From Pholiota molesta (lineage: Eukaryota > Basidiomycota > Agaricomycetes > Agaricales > Strophariaceae), in contig JACGCK010000001.1 in the NCBI GenBank assembly GCA_014925825.1, positions 248,001 through 312,000 of the forward strand: a stretch of DNA of 64,000 bases, read 5' to 3'. Position 1 is the stretch's first letter, and every line of letters starts with the position of its first letter. Shown here in pieces: positions 12,307-24,337 of the stretch. The position numbers were made by a program, and so were the translations under genes. The notes under the pieces were generated by a model. It made no database searches. It was given only the letters and a program-made list of their open reading frames with translations, and was not told the DNA's origin.

Positions 12307-15300
12307 TTACTTCTGCTGATTCGCAGTCGAGCCGAATGCACCTCCACCAAACACGGATGGTGCATTACTAGTTCCAAACGCTGATTGGGTAGAGGACCCA
12401 GCCGGGGCGCCGAATGGCGAGGACGCAGGCGTTGTACTCGTCGCCCCAGGTGTAGGCGTCGAGCCAAAGTTGAATGAAAACGGCGAAGATGAAGGACCTG
12501 AAGCAGGTGTCGACGCCGCCGCCGTGCTGCTACCGCAGCGGGCGTCGATGACGCGGGGCTGCCGAACGAGAATTTCAGAGGCGCACTGGCTGGCGTAGTG
12601 GTAGAAGTGGAGGAGGAGGAGGCGTTTGTTGTGTTTGGAGTAGAAAAGTTGAACAGGGGCTTAGACTCTGCTGGCTTGTTGGTGTTGGTATTCGACGCAG
12701 CACCACCACTGAAGGCATTCTGGGTCTGCGAGGCTGTAGCTCCGAAGGGCGATGGAGTGCTCGAACTTGCATTTCCTCCAAAAGCGGACTGTCCAGTCGA
12801 GCTTGGCCGTTGCCACCAAATGCCGACTGCCCACTCGAGCCTGCGTTGCCACCAAATGCCGACTGCCCACTCGAGCCCGCATTCCCACCAAACGCCGACG
12901 TCGTACCAGAGCTCGAGGCGCCTCCGAACGCAGACTTGGTAGATTCGCCATTGCAGTCGAGCCGCCGCCAAACACCGAAGGACCACTAAAGTTAAACTTG
13001 ATGGGCGCACTCGTTGTCGAGGTGGAGCCGTTGCTGCCATTCGTCGCTGAAGCAGGCGCCCCAGGGGTCTTGAATCCACCAAACGGCGACGACGTCGCAG
13101 CAGAAGCAGCTTTATTGGCGTCCGGACCCAAAGCGCCGCTTAACGACGACGACGACGGTGCGCCAAACGGCGACGGTGCAGGAGCAGCGCGGTACTCGTG
13201 CTTGTGGCACCTGCGCCAGTAGTGCTCTTGTTGGAACTCCGAAGTTGAACTTCATCGGGGCAGCGGACGTTGCCGGGGTAGTGGTCGAAGACGAGGAGAA
13301 AGCGGATGCACCGACGTAGGGGCGCCAAATGGACTCGATGTGGAAGGAGCGCCTTCCTGCTTGGGCGCGTTGAACGAGAAAGCATTCGAGGAACTGGCGG
13401 CCGGTTTAGGCGGCTCGTTCGAGGCGGGCGCGGAAGGTGCCTGAGCTCCCATGCGGGTGAGTAACGACCCAGAACTCGGAGCGGCGGGAGCAGCACTCTC
13501 GTCTTTCTTCGGCTGCTCAGTGCCACCAGAGGAGGAGCATCTCCGAACGAGAACGGTTTTGTTTGAGCAGCACTTGAAGTAGCGCTGCTTGTCGAAGGGC
13601 CGAATGAGAACGCCGACGTTGTAGAAGCAGCGGGCTTGGTTTCTGTCTTCGGGGCGCCGAATGGTGATGACGCGCAGCTACAGACGCTGTTGTCCCAGAT
13701 CCAGGGATGGAGAAATTAAACCTAAGCCTGCACCTGAAGGCACTGCAGTAGTACTAGCGGACCGGTCGACGGCGCCGTAACCGTTATCTGCGGCGCCGTT
13801 ACCGCCGCCGCCTTCTGCTGCTGAGCCTCCTTCTCCTTCCTCTCCTTCTCTTGTCTTTCCCTCTCCTGGCGCTCCTTCTCTGCCCTCTCCCTCGCCTCCC
13901 TCTCCTGCCTCGCTCTCTCTTGTCTTTCCCTCTCCGCCCGCTCGTTCCTCTCCCGCTCGTTCCTCTCCCGCTCCTCCTTCAGCTTCGCCTCATGCTCCAT
14001 CTCCTTCTTCCGGTTCGCCTCGCGGATCTTCATCATCGCCCGGGCCTCAAGCTCTTGCTTTTCCCACTTCGAGAACACCTTCATCGTGCGCGGGCTTGCG
14101 GCGCCGCCTACGTTGGTGCTGTCCGAGAGCCCAGGGCTAGAGGGTACTGCGCCAGCCCCAGAGTCAGCGGGCGAGCCACTGACGCTCGCGGCAAGGCTGA
14201 GTGCGCGCGAGGTGGACGCGATGCGCTTCGCGGTGGGGATTTGTGAGGTGTAGAAGGGGCTGATGGGCAGGCCGGCGCTCGTCGCAATTGAGTGGCGGTA
14301 ATTTTTGCCTTGCCTCGTTGCAGGTGCATGTGTGGGGGTAGCGACGCCGGTAGTGGTGGGACATCGGCTGCGGAGGGTGGCGAGGGTGGCGCAGGTGAGA
14401 GAGTGGGGGTAGTTGTAGTTGAGCTGCCCCAGAGAAGACTCTTTCCTGGTACGTTAGCGCCTTGTGGGAAGGGGACGGTGTCTTTTGGGTAGACTGCAAT
14501 TTATTAATCAGCATATTAATATGATTATGAGGGAAATAGCCCATACCAAAATATCCAGTGTCAGTTTCTCCGGATGCTCAGAAGGGGCAGGCGGAGGTGA
14601 CTCGTCCTGCCATGCAAGCATGTGTTGGGCCTTGGCTTCCTGGTACTCTTCTTCTGTAAGCCATGTTTCGATGCATACTTGGAGATTAGCATCACGGTCC
14701 GGATGTTGCGAGTCTTTGGGCTGCAGAAAGAAGAAAAATGAGTTAGCGATGCATTCAGGGTTGACTCGAATTTTGCGCAAGGGCAAAAAGGAGGGTCGCT
14801 CACCATCACAAACTTTTGCCTAGCCTTCTTCACAAGAGCCTGCCGCAGCCTTTGGAAGTTAGGGCCGATTTTGTACCTGACACCGTTACTTTCCCACTCA
14901 TCGCCCACATTCCGACCCCTCATTCTGACAGACGTCGACACGGATTCGCCGCCGTCCATCGATACATCGCTCACTGCGTCAGCTTCTCCTTCGCCGCGAT
15001 GACGAAGCAGAGCCTGCGCCTGCCCTGGAGCCAACGACCCACGCTTGCCTCTCTTCTTCGTGCGCGACAAGTTCGCGCGTCGCCCGGGTGAGCTTTCCCC
15101 ACTTAATTGGTGATCGCTCGCCTCACCCGACCCTTCCCGATCGCGTTTCTTTCCTCGCGCATAGCTAGCCTCAGACTTGCGCTTCGCGACTGTCCGCCTC
15201 TTCCGTCTACGCCGGCGTGCCTTGTCGTCCTCGAACTCCGCCGCGCTTCCAGCCTCCTCCTCATCGTCATCTCCCCCGAATGTCGAGCCTGCCTCGGCGC

Positions 15301-16568
15301 GGTCGCGCTTCTTTCCGCGCGCCGTCTCGAAGGACCTGAGATCCGCGACTTCGTCAGCCTCCTCATCGTAGGCGTCCACGTCCATGCTCGAGTCGGCCTG
15401 TGAAACTTTACGCGCGCGCTTGCCGCGGCTGGCCTTGGATGTGGACAGACCATCTTCTTCGTCTTCTTCCACATCCTGATCCCTAGCACCGCGCTTCGAA
15501 CCTCTTTGCAGAGGGGGCTCATCTTCGTCCATCAGCTGATCATCGCCTTCAAGCCGGGTCTTCTTGGCCTTCGCCTCGTGCTCGTCATCGACCATATCTT
15601 CATCAAAAGAACGCTTCTTGTCGCTGCCTTCCGCATCCTCGATGATGTTGAGGTATCCGCGATGACGCGTCAATACTTTTTTCGCTCCTTGTATAGGGGC
15701 ATGAGTGAATTGTCCGTTTGTATTAGGTTCCAGGTAGGACGTTGATTGCGTGCTATGGGTGATAGTATTCGTGTAGATATTAACGGGAGAAAGGAAGAGC
15801 GTTACATAAGCATTAACAATGAAACTGTGGCACGAGGAAAGCATGAAAATACGCACAAGTTGATGTCCCCGTTATTCCGCAAATGTGATGTCAGATAGGC
15901 GTTTGAAGATCCAGAGTTGTAGCCGCCGGGCAAAGGTAAGGCTGTGCTCCTCATCCCGGATCCGGCCTTTGTGGGATTCCTGCAAAGTTCGTCAGAAATG
16001 AGTCATGCCACAAGGAAGAGAGGATGTAAAGTGTTTATATTATCTGTAGAAGTAGTTCTGAATGGACGAGGTGAGACATGGTACACACCTGAACGATTAC
16101 GGACAATGTGGTCTTGCGATGCCTCGCGCAGGTCCACGACGGAAGCCTGCGGGCGGATGGGCCTAGGCTTGAGCTGGTTCTCTTCTTCCCGGGCCTTCAT
16201 CGCAGCTTCCGAATATGCCACGTTAAATGGCCTGAGATCATTGTCGGGGATGCCGTGCCTTCGCCGCGTTGCCCTAGACGATATTAAAAAAGTAGAACAA
16301 GCGTGCAAAAGAAGAAGAAAAAGCAGACACGTAAGGCCAAAGATGAGACACATCCCAACTGAACAGGAATTATACGACTTACAGTCTGTAGGACCGTTCC
16401 CTCCAAGCAGCACGCGCTTCCACAGCCTTATACCGACGGTATACAGCCCAAATACAACGGCGGCACGCAGACGTATTGAGCGGGCGTGAGTGAAAAGATG
16501 CCGTGCCGCGCCGGGCGAGCGGCGGGCATCGATGGCTGGCCGAGAATGTCAGAGGCATCGAGCTCCAT
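12307..16568 (-). CDS. FG-repeat nucleoporin (Nup60/Nup1-like architecture)
   Basis: A nuclear pore component is inferred from the architecture. The start at 16568 (MELDASDILGQPS) is followed by a basic helical part (AVYRRYKAVEARAAWRER, then RRRHGIPDNDLRPFNVAYSE). A long acidic/basic nuclear-type region follows (15830-14820) with clusters such as KRGARDQD and RRRRRKRRT. A conserved-looking block comes next (IGPNFQRLRQALVKKARQKF; ANLQVCIETWLTEEEYQEAK). A charged coiled coil (FSKWEKQELEARAMMKIREA, then E/R repeats, 14084-13800) leads to a 1.4 kb C-terminal FG domain with SAFGG, SPFGA, FNFG and FSFG units. The protein ends FGGGAFGSTANQQK at stop 12307-12309. About ten single-base losses break the FG domain; all can be explained by one missing base each. 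The opposite-strand frames here are shadows of the repeats. Confidence 0.7.
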
Positions 16569-17335
16569 TATAAACGGCGGCGAGGTCGAGGGACGTCTCG
16601 CGAACGCAGGGACTGGTGGTGGCGGAGAGGGGCGGTGGTGGTGGAAGGGAGGAGACGTCGCTGACAGCCCCGTGCAATCATTATTCTCGTGTTTGGCCTT
16701 GTTATTTTGCGGAGCCGCTGGCATAAAAGGAAATTTTTCGCAGCCACGTCCGTCGCCTGTGCTCTTCCTCCTACGACGATGAGCGTTGAACGCAATCCAA
16801 GTATTTTCTCGATAAACTTCTCCCTTTCTCGTGTCTGTTCCGTATCTCACCCCACCTACATACGCCTAGGGACACGGCTTCCAGTGCCTTCGTTACCTCA
16901 ACTTGTGCGTGGAAGATGGAAGGCTCTTGGTCCACGCTTGAATGTCCAGCTACTTCGTGGCTTGACATGGCCATTCGAGTACTAAACCGAGACAACATCC
17001 TACCTTGTACATCTATACTTTGTTCAGTAAAATAGAATTGAATCAATCTACCATTACCGCAACTCACGTGTTCGTCATCCCCACGCGTCTGTTTACTTCC
17101 TTGTATGTCGGCGCTATGGTCGTACCAAGTTTACTGTGGTCCCCACTCGCCCCGTAAATCGAGGTGTCCACCGGCTTTCTCAGAGTAACGACGAGTAAAC
17201 GATTTCAGGCGTTTTCACGTGGGAAAGTTGTGTTGAATTTAATAGCAGCCGACTTTGGGGGAGCAATCTTCTTCGCCAGTCACACCCTACTCTCTTCAGA
17301 GCACCACCATCACCCCGTCCTCACTCCTATTTCCA
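16569..17335. promoter_or_regulatory. divergent promoter region between nucleoporin and cytochrome b5 genes
   Basis: There are 767 bases between divergent starts and I see no gene. The bases just before the cytochrome b5 ATG are pyrimidine-rich, as is common in highly expressed fungal genes. Confidence 0.45.
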
Positions 17336-18135
17336 ATGGCCACCAAAATCGTCACCCTCGATGAGCTCCGCGCCAACAAGTCGCGCAGCAAGTTCTACAT
17401 CCTCATCCACGGCAAAGGTAAGACGCGTAGCCAATCAGCGACTTCCGGTTTCATCCCAGACCTAGCTCACCACTTCTTATTTTTCATTCAGTCTACGATG
17501 CCACGAAGTTCATGGACGAGGTATATTTCATCTTCAACCTGGATATTCATCAGCGGATGCTAATCTTGGTCATGAAAGCACCCCGGAGGCGACGAGGTCA
17601 TTCTCGCTGAGGGCGGTACGTGGCAACTATTCTCGCTTATGCGCGCCTCCGCGGCGCCCGAGTACATACTCATCCCGCCCCTCCCTTTCATTTGTTCTGT
17701 TATCTAGGCCAAGATGCCACTGAGGCTTTCGAGGACGTAGGTCACTCCGACGAGGCCCGTGCTCTCCTACCCGCCATGCTCGTCGGTGACTTCGAGCAAG
17801 GAGAGGTCAGTCCCCTTTCCTTATCATTCATTCATTATCGGCCCACAATGCTAACCATGTATCTTTCTCTTTCTTTTACTTACAGAGTTCAAATTTGAAG
17901 TCCGGTGCTGCCGCCGCACAAGCAAGCCGTGTGGCTGGTGCTGTTGAATCAGGATCCAAGTGCGCAACTGTCCCTTTTCGTATATACCCCGGCATCTTAC
18001 TGACCCAACCTCTTTCTGCCCTCTCTCCTCCTTTACCACTTCTATCCCTGCACAAACAGCCTCATGTACTTCGTCCCTCTCGGTCTTCTAGGCGCCTACT
18101 TCGCGTACCGCTTCTACACCACTGGTTCAGCCTAA
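17336..18135 (+). CDS. CYB5: cytochrome b5, C-terminally membrane-anchored
   Basis: This small haem protein is the electron donor to desaturases, sterol enzymes and P450s on the ER. The start at 17336 opens MATKIVTLDELRANKSRSKF. Six exons join cleanly: exon 1 is 17336-17417, and later exons carry VYDATKFMDE, HPGGDEVILAEGG, DATEAFEDVGHSDEARALLP, an Ala/Ser-rich linker and the membrane tail. The haem-ligand motif HPGG and the second haem histidine in GHSDEAR are both present. The C-terminal helix MYFVPLGLLGAYFAYRFY is the usual tail anchor, with stop at 18133-18135. Total length is about 131 residues, normal for the family. No frame repair is needed. Confidence 0.95.
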
Positions 18136-19968
18136 AGAACTCTACCTGGACCGTACATACATAGTTTGCACCGGTCTTGTCGTTGCTACCCTACTCGACG
18201 TGATCTACGTGTTTTCCCATCCTACTCCTACCTCGAAGCTCCAGTATCTCCTTGCAGGAACATACTCCCTGTATCCGCTATTATCACATCTAACCCATCC
18301 TTGCTTCGTCCGCCGCTCAAGATTACGATGCATTATTTACTTCCCGCCATACCTGTTTACCCTTCTGTTTTATCACATTTATTTGCTCTGGATAACCAGG
18401 AATAGACTATTTTCTGGGCCTTTGACGCGGGATTCAAATCTTGTAAAGACGCGTAAGAGACTTGACATTGCAAGCCTACCCGTGTGAAGTACGTACATAT
18501 CAGCACCCCCGGCGGAGGCGCACTCCGCTGTGTGTGGATGCATTCCCGACGTGATAAGCAGCAGCACGTACATACATAGACACGCTTGGGAACCCGGATG
18601 CTCGCGCGATTCGCGTACATTCGTGGGTGTGGATTCACACCTGGCTAGGTGCCACCGCGGCACACCCACCCATTCAGATTCCAGAAGCTTCGAGCTGGGG
18701 CCAGGAGCTCCTGCGCTGCGGGGACCTGGCCCGCGCCCATCAGCTTCCCGGGAGCAGCCCCGTCCCACTGCCGTATCCGCCGCTGTCCGCTGACACAGCG
18801 CGTCTGACAGAGCGCCATGGTAGTAGACGGCACATTTCCGACGTGAACATAGTACTTACGAACTACATAAACGTCTAGTTCTTAATATTTGCGTCCATTC
18901 CTCATGATTGGTTATCCAAGTATTCGCGCTGTTAACTTCGAACTTCGATTTGCGTTAATTCGCGGCGGCCGCTGGTGAGGCGATCCGAATTGCGAACCTC
19001 CACCGCTCTCGCACGACAGGCGCGGGGTGACAGTGATGATACATCCATATGCATCAGCTTGCGCACGCTTGAGTGTAATTAATGGCGTGCAAGTGCGCCG
19101 TTATGTCAATGACATCGTATGTACACCCGCGAAGGGTTTGGTAAAACTGAATAGCAGATGCAAATCTAAAGAACATATATTTGAGTACACAAATAGATCG
19201 CGGTACGTAGAGGACCTGTAAGCAAAACGAGCTGGCAGATAGATCATAAATGGGTAGATAAGATGGGAGATAGCCATGATGATGAGAAGTAAGAACAGAA
19301 ACGGTAGATAGTGCCTATAGGCTATGCTACCGATTCGGAAAGAGGAAGGAAGGAAGGATAGAGGCGAAAATGGATATGACGTTAGGAGATCTATTCAAAA
19401 GAGAAGGGAAGACACGAGGTACTGAAGATAGAAATGAACACAACCAAGAAAACCGAAGGCATAGAAGAGATACTAAAAACAATGACAGACACCATACAAT
19501 GCATCTACACCGTGTCAACCATTTACGACAGCGCCGGACGGGATCAAGCACAAACACAAAAGAAAAATCAAGAAAACACATAACGAGAACGAAACCGATA
19601 ACCGGCGATCTAGTGTCGAGAGACACATGACGAGCCCAGGGAATGGGCTTTGCCAGTGCCATTACCACTTCGATTCATACGCACGCACGCATGCACGGCA
19701 CCGCCCACCAGGCCCCACCCACATCCACTGCACACCTACGCTAGCCCAGCCGGTTGTCTAGCGGAAGTCTGCAGAGAACATGCCAGGCCTCGAAATTCAT
19801 TTCGGGGATCTAGGGAAGATGAAAGGACGCCGTTAGCATGGTCTCATTTTTGCTTTCGGCATTCCATTTAGATTTTAAGATGAAAGCCGGAGAGCGAGGT
19901 GACGCAAAGAAAGAAAAGAAGAAGAAACCGAGAGAGATAAAGAAATAATTCGCATCTGCAGTAGGAAC
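18136..19968. other. long intergenic stretch, no supported gene
   Basis: 18480-18850 is GC-rich with overlapping open frames on both strands but no recognisable domain or consistent splicing. 18850-19320 is AT-rich with short direct motifs. 19860-19960 is purine-rich on the plus strand and may belong to the 3' end of the RNase III gene. I see no tRNA or repeat array. Confidence 0.45.
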
Positions 19969-21214
19969 TCACCAAACAACAACACCCATTTTCTTCAGGC
20001 CCTCCTTTGCCGCCTCGTTCCGCGCTGCTTTCTTCGTATTTCCGCGTCCACGTCCATAAAATTCGCCGTCGACCGTGACTTTGACATACCAGACAGGCGT
20101 CGCCTTCGTGCCTTTAAGGAGCACATCTCCCGGCGTCATGTCCATGTCCACGTCCCCATCTCTGCGCACGGCATCCCCGTCCGAATAGATCCACTCGACC
20201 TTCGTGTTCGCCTTCTGCAAATGCTGGTTGAACAGCGCCAGATGACCTATGGTCGGCATGTTCATGAGGTCGCCTGGCTCAGGGTGCGGCGCGTGGCAGA
20301 GGCCGCGGCGGCCATAGCGAGTGCGGCGGAAGACGAGCCGGACGAGGCGCAAAGTGCACGCTGGAAAGAGTCGGGGAGCGACGGGAGGCCATGGTCCCGA
20401 CGGGCGATGTTATATGCAGCTAGCGCGTATGGTGCAAAAGAGCGTTGATCCAACGCTTGACGACTTCGAGGCCTTGTTCAAGATAGAGGCCACCTATGAA
20501 GGCCTATATGGTGCGCGGGTAAGGGTTAGATCCACGGGTGTATGTCGGTAATTACACGGATTTGATAATTTACCTCGAATACGTCGGCTAAAGCATAAAT
20601 TGTTTAACAGAGATAAGAAACATAATGCAATATTTGACCGACCTCGAATACTCGTCGAAGCACGGAGTGTAATGGCTTGTGCAGGATGCAGGCGCAGGCG
20701 TTCAGGAAGCCTGTACTTCACAGATCTGTTCAACAACCATCGTTAAAGATGATAGAGACTAAAAGGGTAGCCGGTCAAATACATTTCTGCCAGAGTGGGA
20801 TTGCCAACAATCATAGCCCGAATTTTCTGAGGAGTGATGCCGTTAATAAGTTACGATGAAACGTGGTGGTTTAATGAAAGAAGATGATGCCTCACAGTAG
20901 ATGGTCCTACTCGCAAGCCGGGGAACATATCGATGAGGAGGCTGGTGATAACTAACCCTAGCACAGTGTCACCTAGATGTTCGTATCTAGCGAGCAAGTA
21001 AAAGTGCACTCCAGTTAAACAAGGCAGGCAGTGCATTGTCTATGCAAAAAACAGTCACTTTTCGTTGTCGGGACTGAGATCATCAGGTTGATCTTCAAAT
21101 ATGTGCGTCGGCCGGGCATAGAAGCTACGATGGGTGAAAATCTGTTGGCGGATTGCGGGGTTACGAATTTCGGGGAGAGGTGGGAACAAGGACCCATCCT
21201 GGCCGAAGTCTGGT
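19969..21214 (-). CDS. RNase III-domain protein with C-terminal dsRNA-binding domain (first exon not located)
   Basis: A dsRNA endonuclease by family. The exon from 21214 reads FPPLPEIRNPAIRQQIFTHR and ends DNEK; splicing gives YEHLGDTVLGLVITSLLIDM, the RNase III signature with its acidic residues E and D. Next come KIRAMIVGNPTLAE and SVKYRLPERLRLHPAQAITL. A 14-base micro-exon at 20574-20587 supplies ADVFE, and then AFIGGLYLEQGLEVVKRWIN; together these form the second acidic pair of the active site. A linker precedes the dsRNA-binding domain (WYVKVTVDGEFYGRGRGNTK, then KAARNEAAKEGLKKMG), with stop at 19969. One base is missing near 20437 (a T run) and another near 20310. The N-terminal exon should lie between 21230 and 21660 but I cannot fix it. 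It could be a silencing-type, rRNA-processing or mitochondrial RNase III. Confidence 0.75.
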
Positions 21215-22508
21215 CTACAACGATGTCAGGCATGAAATTCCGCATTTTCTGCGATGAACATCACCTAAGGCTAACAGTCATGTCAATAAGATCAAAAGAT
21301 GACGAGTGGTGGAGTCGATGAACGGTATTGGGACTAAGGAAGCGGATGAGACAAGATAACCTGTGGTGGAAGAGAGGCGCCCAAGCTGTTGTACTCTGGG
21401 GAACGCAGAGAGTATGCACTCGTGGCCCTGAATCAACCTCGACCCCATATTGAAGCACAACTTCAACTCCGCGCCAAAAAGTTAAGAGGCAGAACAGAAG
21501 CCGACGCCAAATCTCTCGGAAGAGCGTATGTTGGTAGCACGTGATAATTTCTTCGGGCCTGAAGGGTGGACACTGGGGAACAAGTCAGAGTTTCGTAAAT
21601 TGGCTCGTAAAGGTCGCCAAAGACGACAGCGGCGATAAATTTCAGATCCGGGCCTAGGTACAATGAAGCTCAGCTGTGATGCGTACTACTAAGACGTCTT
21701 TTGCAACGGCCAGGATTCGCGGAACGGCCTTACCAATGTTTGCAGGATAACGAAGAGCCAATCAGTGAATCCTCTTGTTCAAATTTTGTTCAAGCCACTC
21801 CCATCGCCGAATCAAGATGAACTAAAATAGATACGAGAAAAAAACACTCACGGATCACGGCGCTAGTCGAAGACTGCTGGTTTACTCGAGTCTTATGAAA
21901 AATGATGAAATGTATTGATGAGATAGGAATTTTTGCGGAAAACGAAGGGCTGACCTTGTGGAGCGGGTCCTTGAACAAGGTGCATTTTATCCAGCTATTG
22001 CACATAATTCAGAAGGTGTCAGTGGAGACCTTTGTCAGGCAACATATGGGAAAACTTGGCACCAGTCTCGTGAAGATCTATATCCAAAGTTTGTCCAGAG
22101 TTCGTTATCAGCCTGTCAACGCAATGATGTCAACGAGAGTTATGGAATTATCTTGAGGTGGCAGGTTTTAAATTTGGTTCAGAAATCGATCAAGTAGATG
22201 GTGGAAATGACTTCCAAGGGCGAAAGAACGATTTGGAGAAACATTTTGGGAATGACAGAGTTGCCGTGAAGCGGACGGAAGTTTGAACAGAACGTTGAAC
22301 GCTGAAATGTGACATGTGACATGTGACGCTGTTCACAAATGTCACTGTCAATACATTCCCGGTGTTCATCGCCTCCATTGCGCTCGTAACTTATTGCGTA
22401 CATACTCCACATCCCCAGTGCTAGACGCTGGCCGTCGACCACGGACCATGGAGTTGATAGTCTGGCTCTGAAGATCTACACCACCACTGTTCCTTGACCG
22501 CAACCTCC
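21215..22508. other. intergenic or undetermined 5' region of the RNase III gene
   Basis: Short frames on both strands (21463-21663 minus, 21902-22156 plus, 22179-22442 minus) match nothing I recognise. A short (ACATGTG)n run lies near 22310. The first exon of the RNase III gene is expected here. Confidence 0.4.
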
Positions 22509-24337
22509 ATGGCTCTCATCCAAAACACCTCACATTCTCTCAATGACCTCTTCTCAAACGCCGAAAATTCCCCTTTTTGTGCACAATGTGCTATCGGGGC
22601 ATCACACAAGGGCATCCTTACCGCACAAGGTACCATGGAGCCAAGGCCTTCTGGGCCAGTTTTAAGCAAGATCTGAGCTTCTGGAGGTCCTTGGTGCGAT
22701 TTTTATTTGCCGTACGGACAGAAGAGCAAATAGGCAGCTATTGGACGGCTCAACCACTGCTCATGTCGGATGAACGATCCCAAAATACTGGGCTATCATC
22801 GACGCGGTCGATTTGTAGAAAACGAGCTTTTAAAGCGAACGGGTGTCGACGTCCAAACGCCAGCCATTGCTTTCATTATCCTATTCTTCTGCCACCTTGG
22901 GGCTGCATTAGATACAACTCACCTTAAAGCTGTGGCCAAGCGGACTGCTGGGGATTGGCCTACATGCCCCCAGGACCTAATGCCATTCGGGCCAGAAAGC
23001 CTGATCGAGAGCTTCATCATATGGTCACGCTTTATACCTGATATCATGGTATTCAATGTCGCTGCCCAATGCATCCGATTCTGTGGCTCGCTCCTCGTTC
23101 CAAGTGCCGTTGAATCTGCATTGACTCAGCACGTCATAGATGCTGGGCGACAGCTTTTTGACCGTACATGGACTACTATTCGTCTACGCGCCGAAACAAG
23201 GCGGGCAGCTATGGGACGAGCGTTTACGTCCCAAGTCGAAATGCTTCTCAGTTATTTCAACCTTTTTTACGATCAACAATATCCTGAAAACAAGATGAAG
23301 ATGATGGACGGAATTGAAGTAAAAGCAGTTCAAGTGTTCTCTTTGCTCTGTTACGTTGCGGACGATCCTCGTTTGTTTCTCCAATCTCCAAGGATTCTCA
23401 GAACCCGACTGGCACAGCACGGATTGGAAATCTACATTAACATGGAGCGATACCTTGACCCCCTACCATCCATTCTACTCTTTCCAGGCATTTGTGCGCT
23501 GAATGTGGCCAAAGTCAACAACAAGGAGAGTAAGTTGGCTTTTCATAAAGGGAATAATCACCCAACATTAATATCATTTATAATCTTAGTAAAAGCGATT
23601 GAAGCCCTCAGCCGTCCGTCAGACGGCCCAGAAAAAGACATGGCACTTACCTTTTTTGACCAGGGTAATCGTAAGCACATATTCGGTCTCACTCATATGT
23701 GATTTAAGTATGTTCATAGTATTTTAACAGATCATTTATACATCTCAATGGCGGAAATGGCTATTTCCCATATCCGCGCTGCACGCTTTGATCTCTACTG
23801 TTCTGCTCGGAATTGTCCAAACTCTATCCAAAGCACGGGTAGGCAATTCCAGCGCTGCGCCCGTTGCAATGTCGCGGTGTACTGCGGTAAAAAGTGCCAA
23901 ATAGAAGCATGGAGCGCCCAAGAGTACCCGCATCGGAAAATCTGCAAGATCCTTCAGAGTCTTGTAGCAATAGCAGGAAGCGAACTCCTCTTCCTTTGTC
24001 CCCGGTCTGCGGATCCCACATATTATCCAAAAATCTATCGGCGCTTGTTATCAAAAATTGGAAACAGGCGAGGGTTGCGGAGTTGGAATTTCTACAGATA
24101 TCTGGATGGGGATCATATAGAATGTTACCTTCCGTTCTACCTACGAGGGCCGAGCACGCACCGGGATTCGCAGATTATGAAGAACAACTTACAGAGTTGA
24201 CCAGAAGAGAAGGGGCGCTGCCAGGTACGCCTTTCCCAATCCTTGTTACTTTTCGGTTTTGTTCGAGCGATGTTTCTTTAGCACGATATCTAGTTCTGGC
24301 AAACACGGCTCCAGCAGCCGTCTACATGATGAGATGA
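22509..24337 (+). CDS. MYND-type zinc finger protein
   Basis: The start at 22509 opens MALIQNTSHSLNDLFSNAEN with a CAQCAIGA cysteine pair. The long middle (22770-23700) is helical and Leu-rich. It includes ESFIIWSRFIPDIMVFNVAA and RLFLQSPRILRTRLAQHGLE, with an intron near 23530-23590. After another intron the MYND finger follows (about 23800-23950): CSARNCPNS, then RCARCNVAVYCGKKCQIEAW and HRKIC, matching the C-x4-C..C-x2-C..C-x3-C..H-x3-C ligand order. The tail (LPTRAEHAPGFADYEEQL) is in another frame after a lost base near 24060, with stop at 24335-24337. MYND fingers bind proline-rich partners; such genes are greatly expanded in Agaricomycetes and mostly uncharacterised. Frame changes near 22660, 22735 and 22765 also need single-base repairs. 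A truncated relative lies at 51811-52960. Confidence 0.65.

Noticed and set aside
12598..13222. Open frames on the plus strand opposite the FG domain
   Set aside because: They are antisense to GC-rich Ser/Gly/Phe repeats, which stay open in several frames.
13851..14246. 131-codon plus-strand frame rich in Leu and Pro
   Set aside because: It is the mirror of the charged E/R coiled coil of the nucleoporin on the minus strand.
18379..18878. Overlapping open frames on both strands in a GC-rich patch
   Set aside because: No family match or consistent exon structure; high GC alone keeps the frames open.
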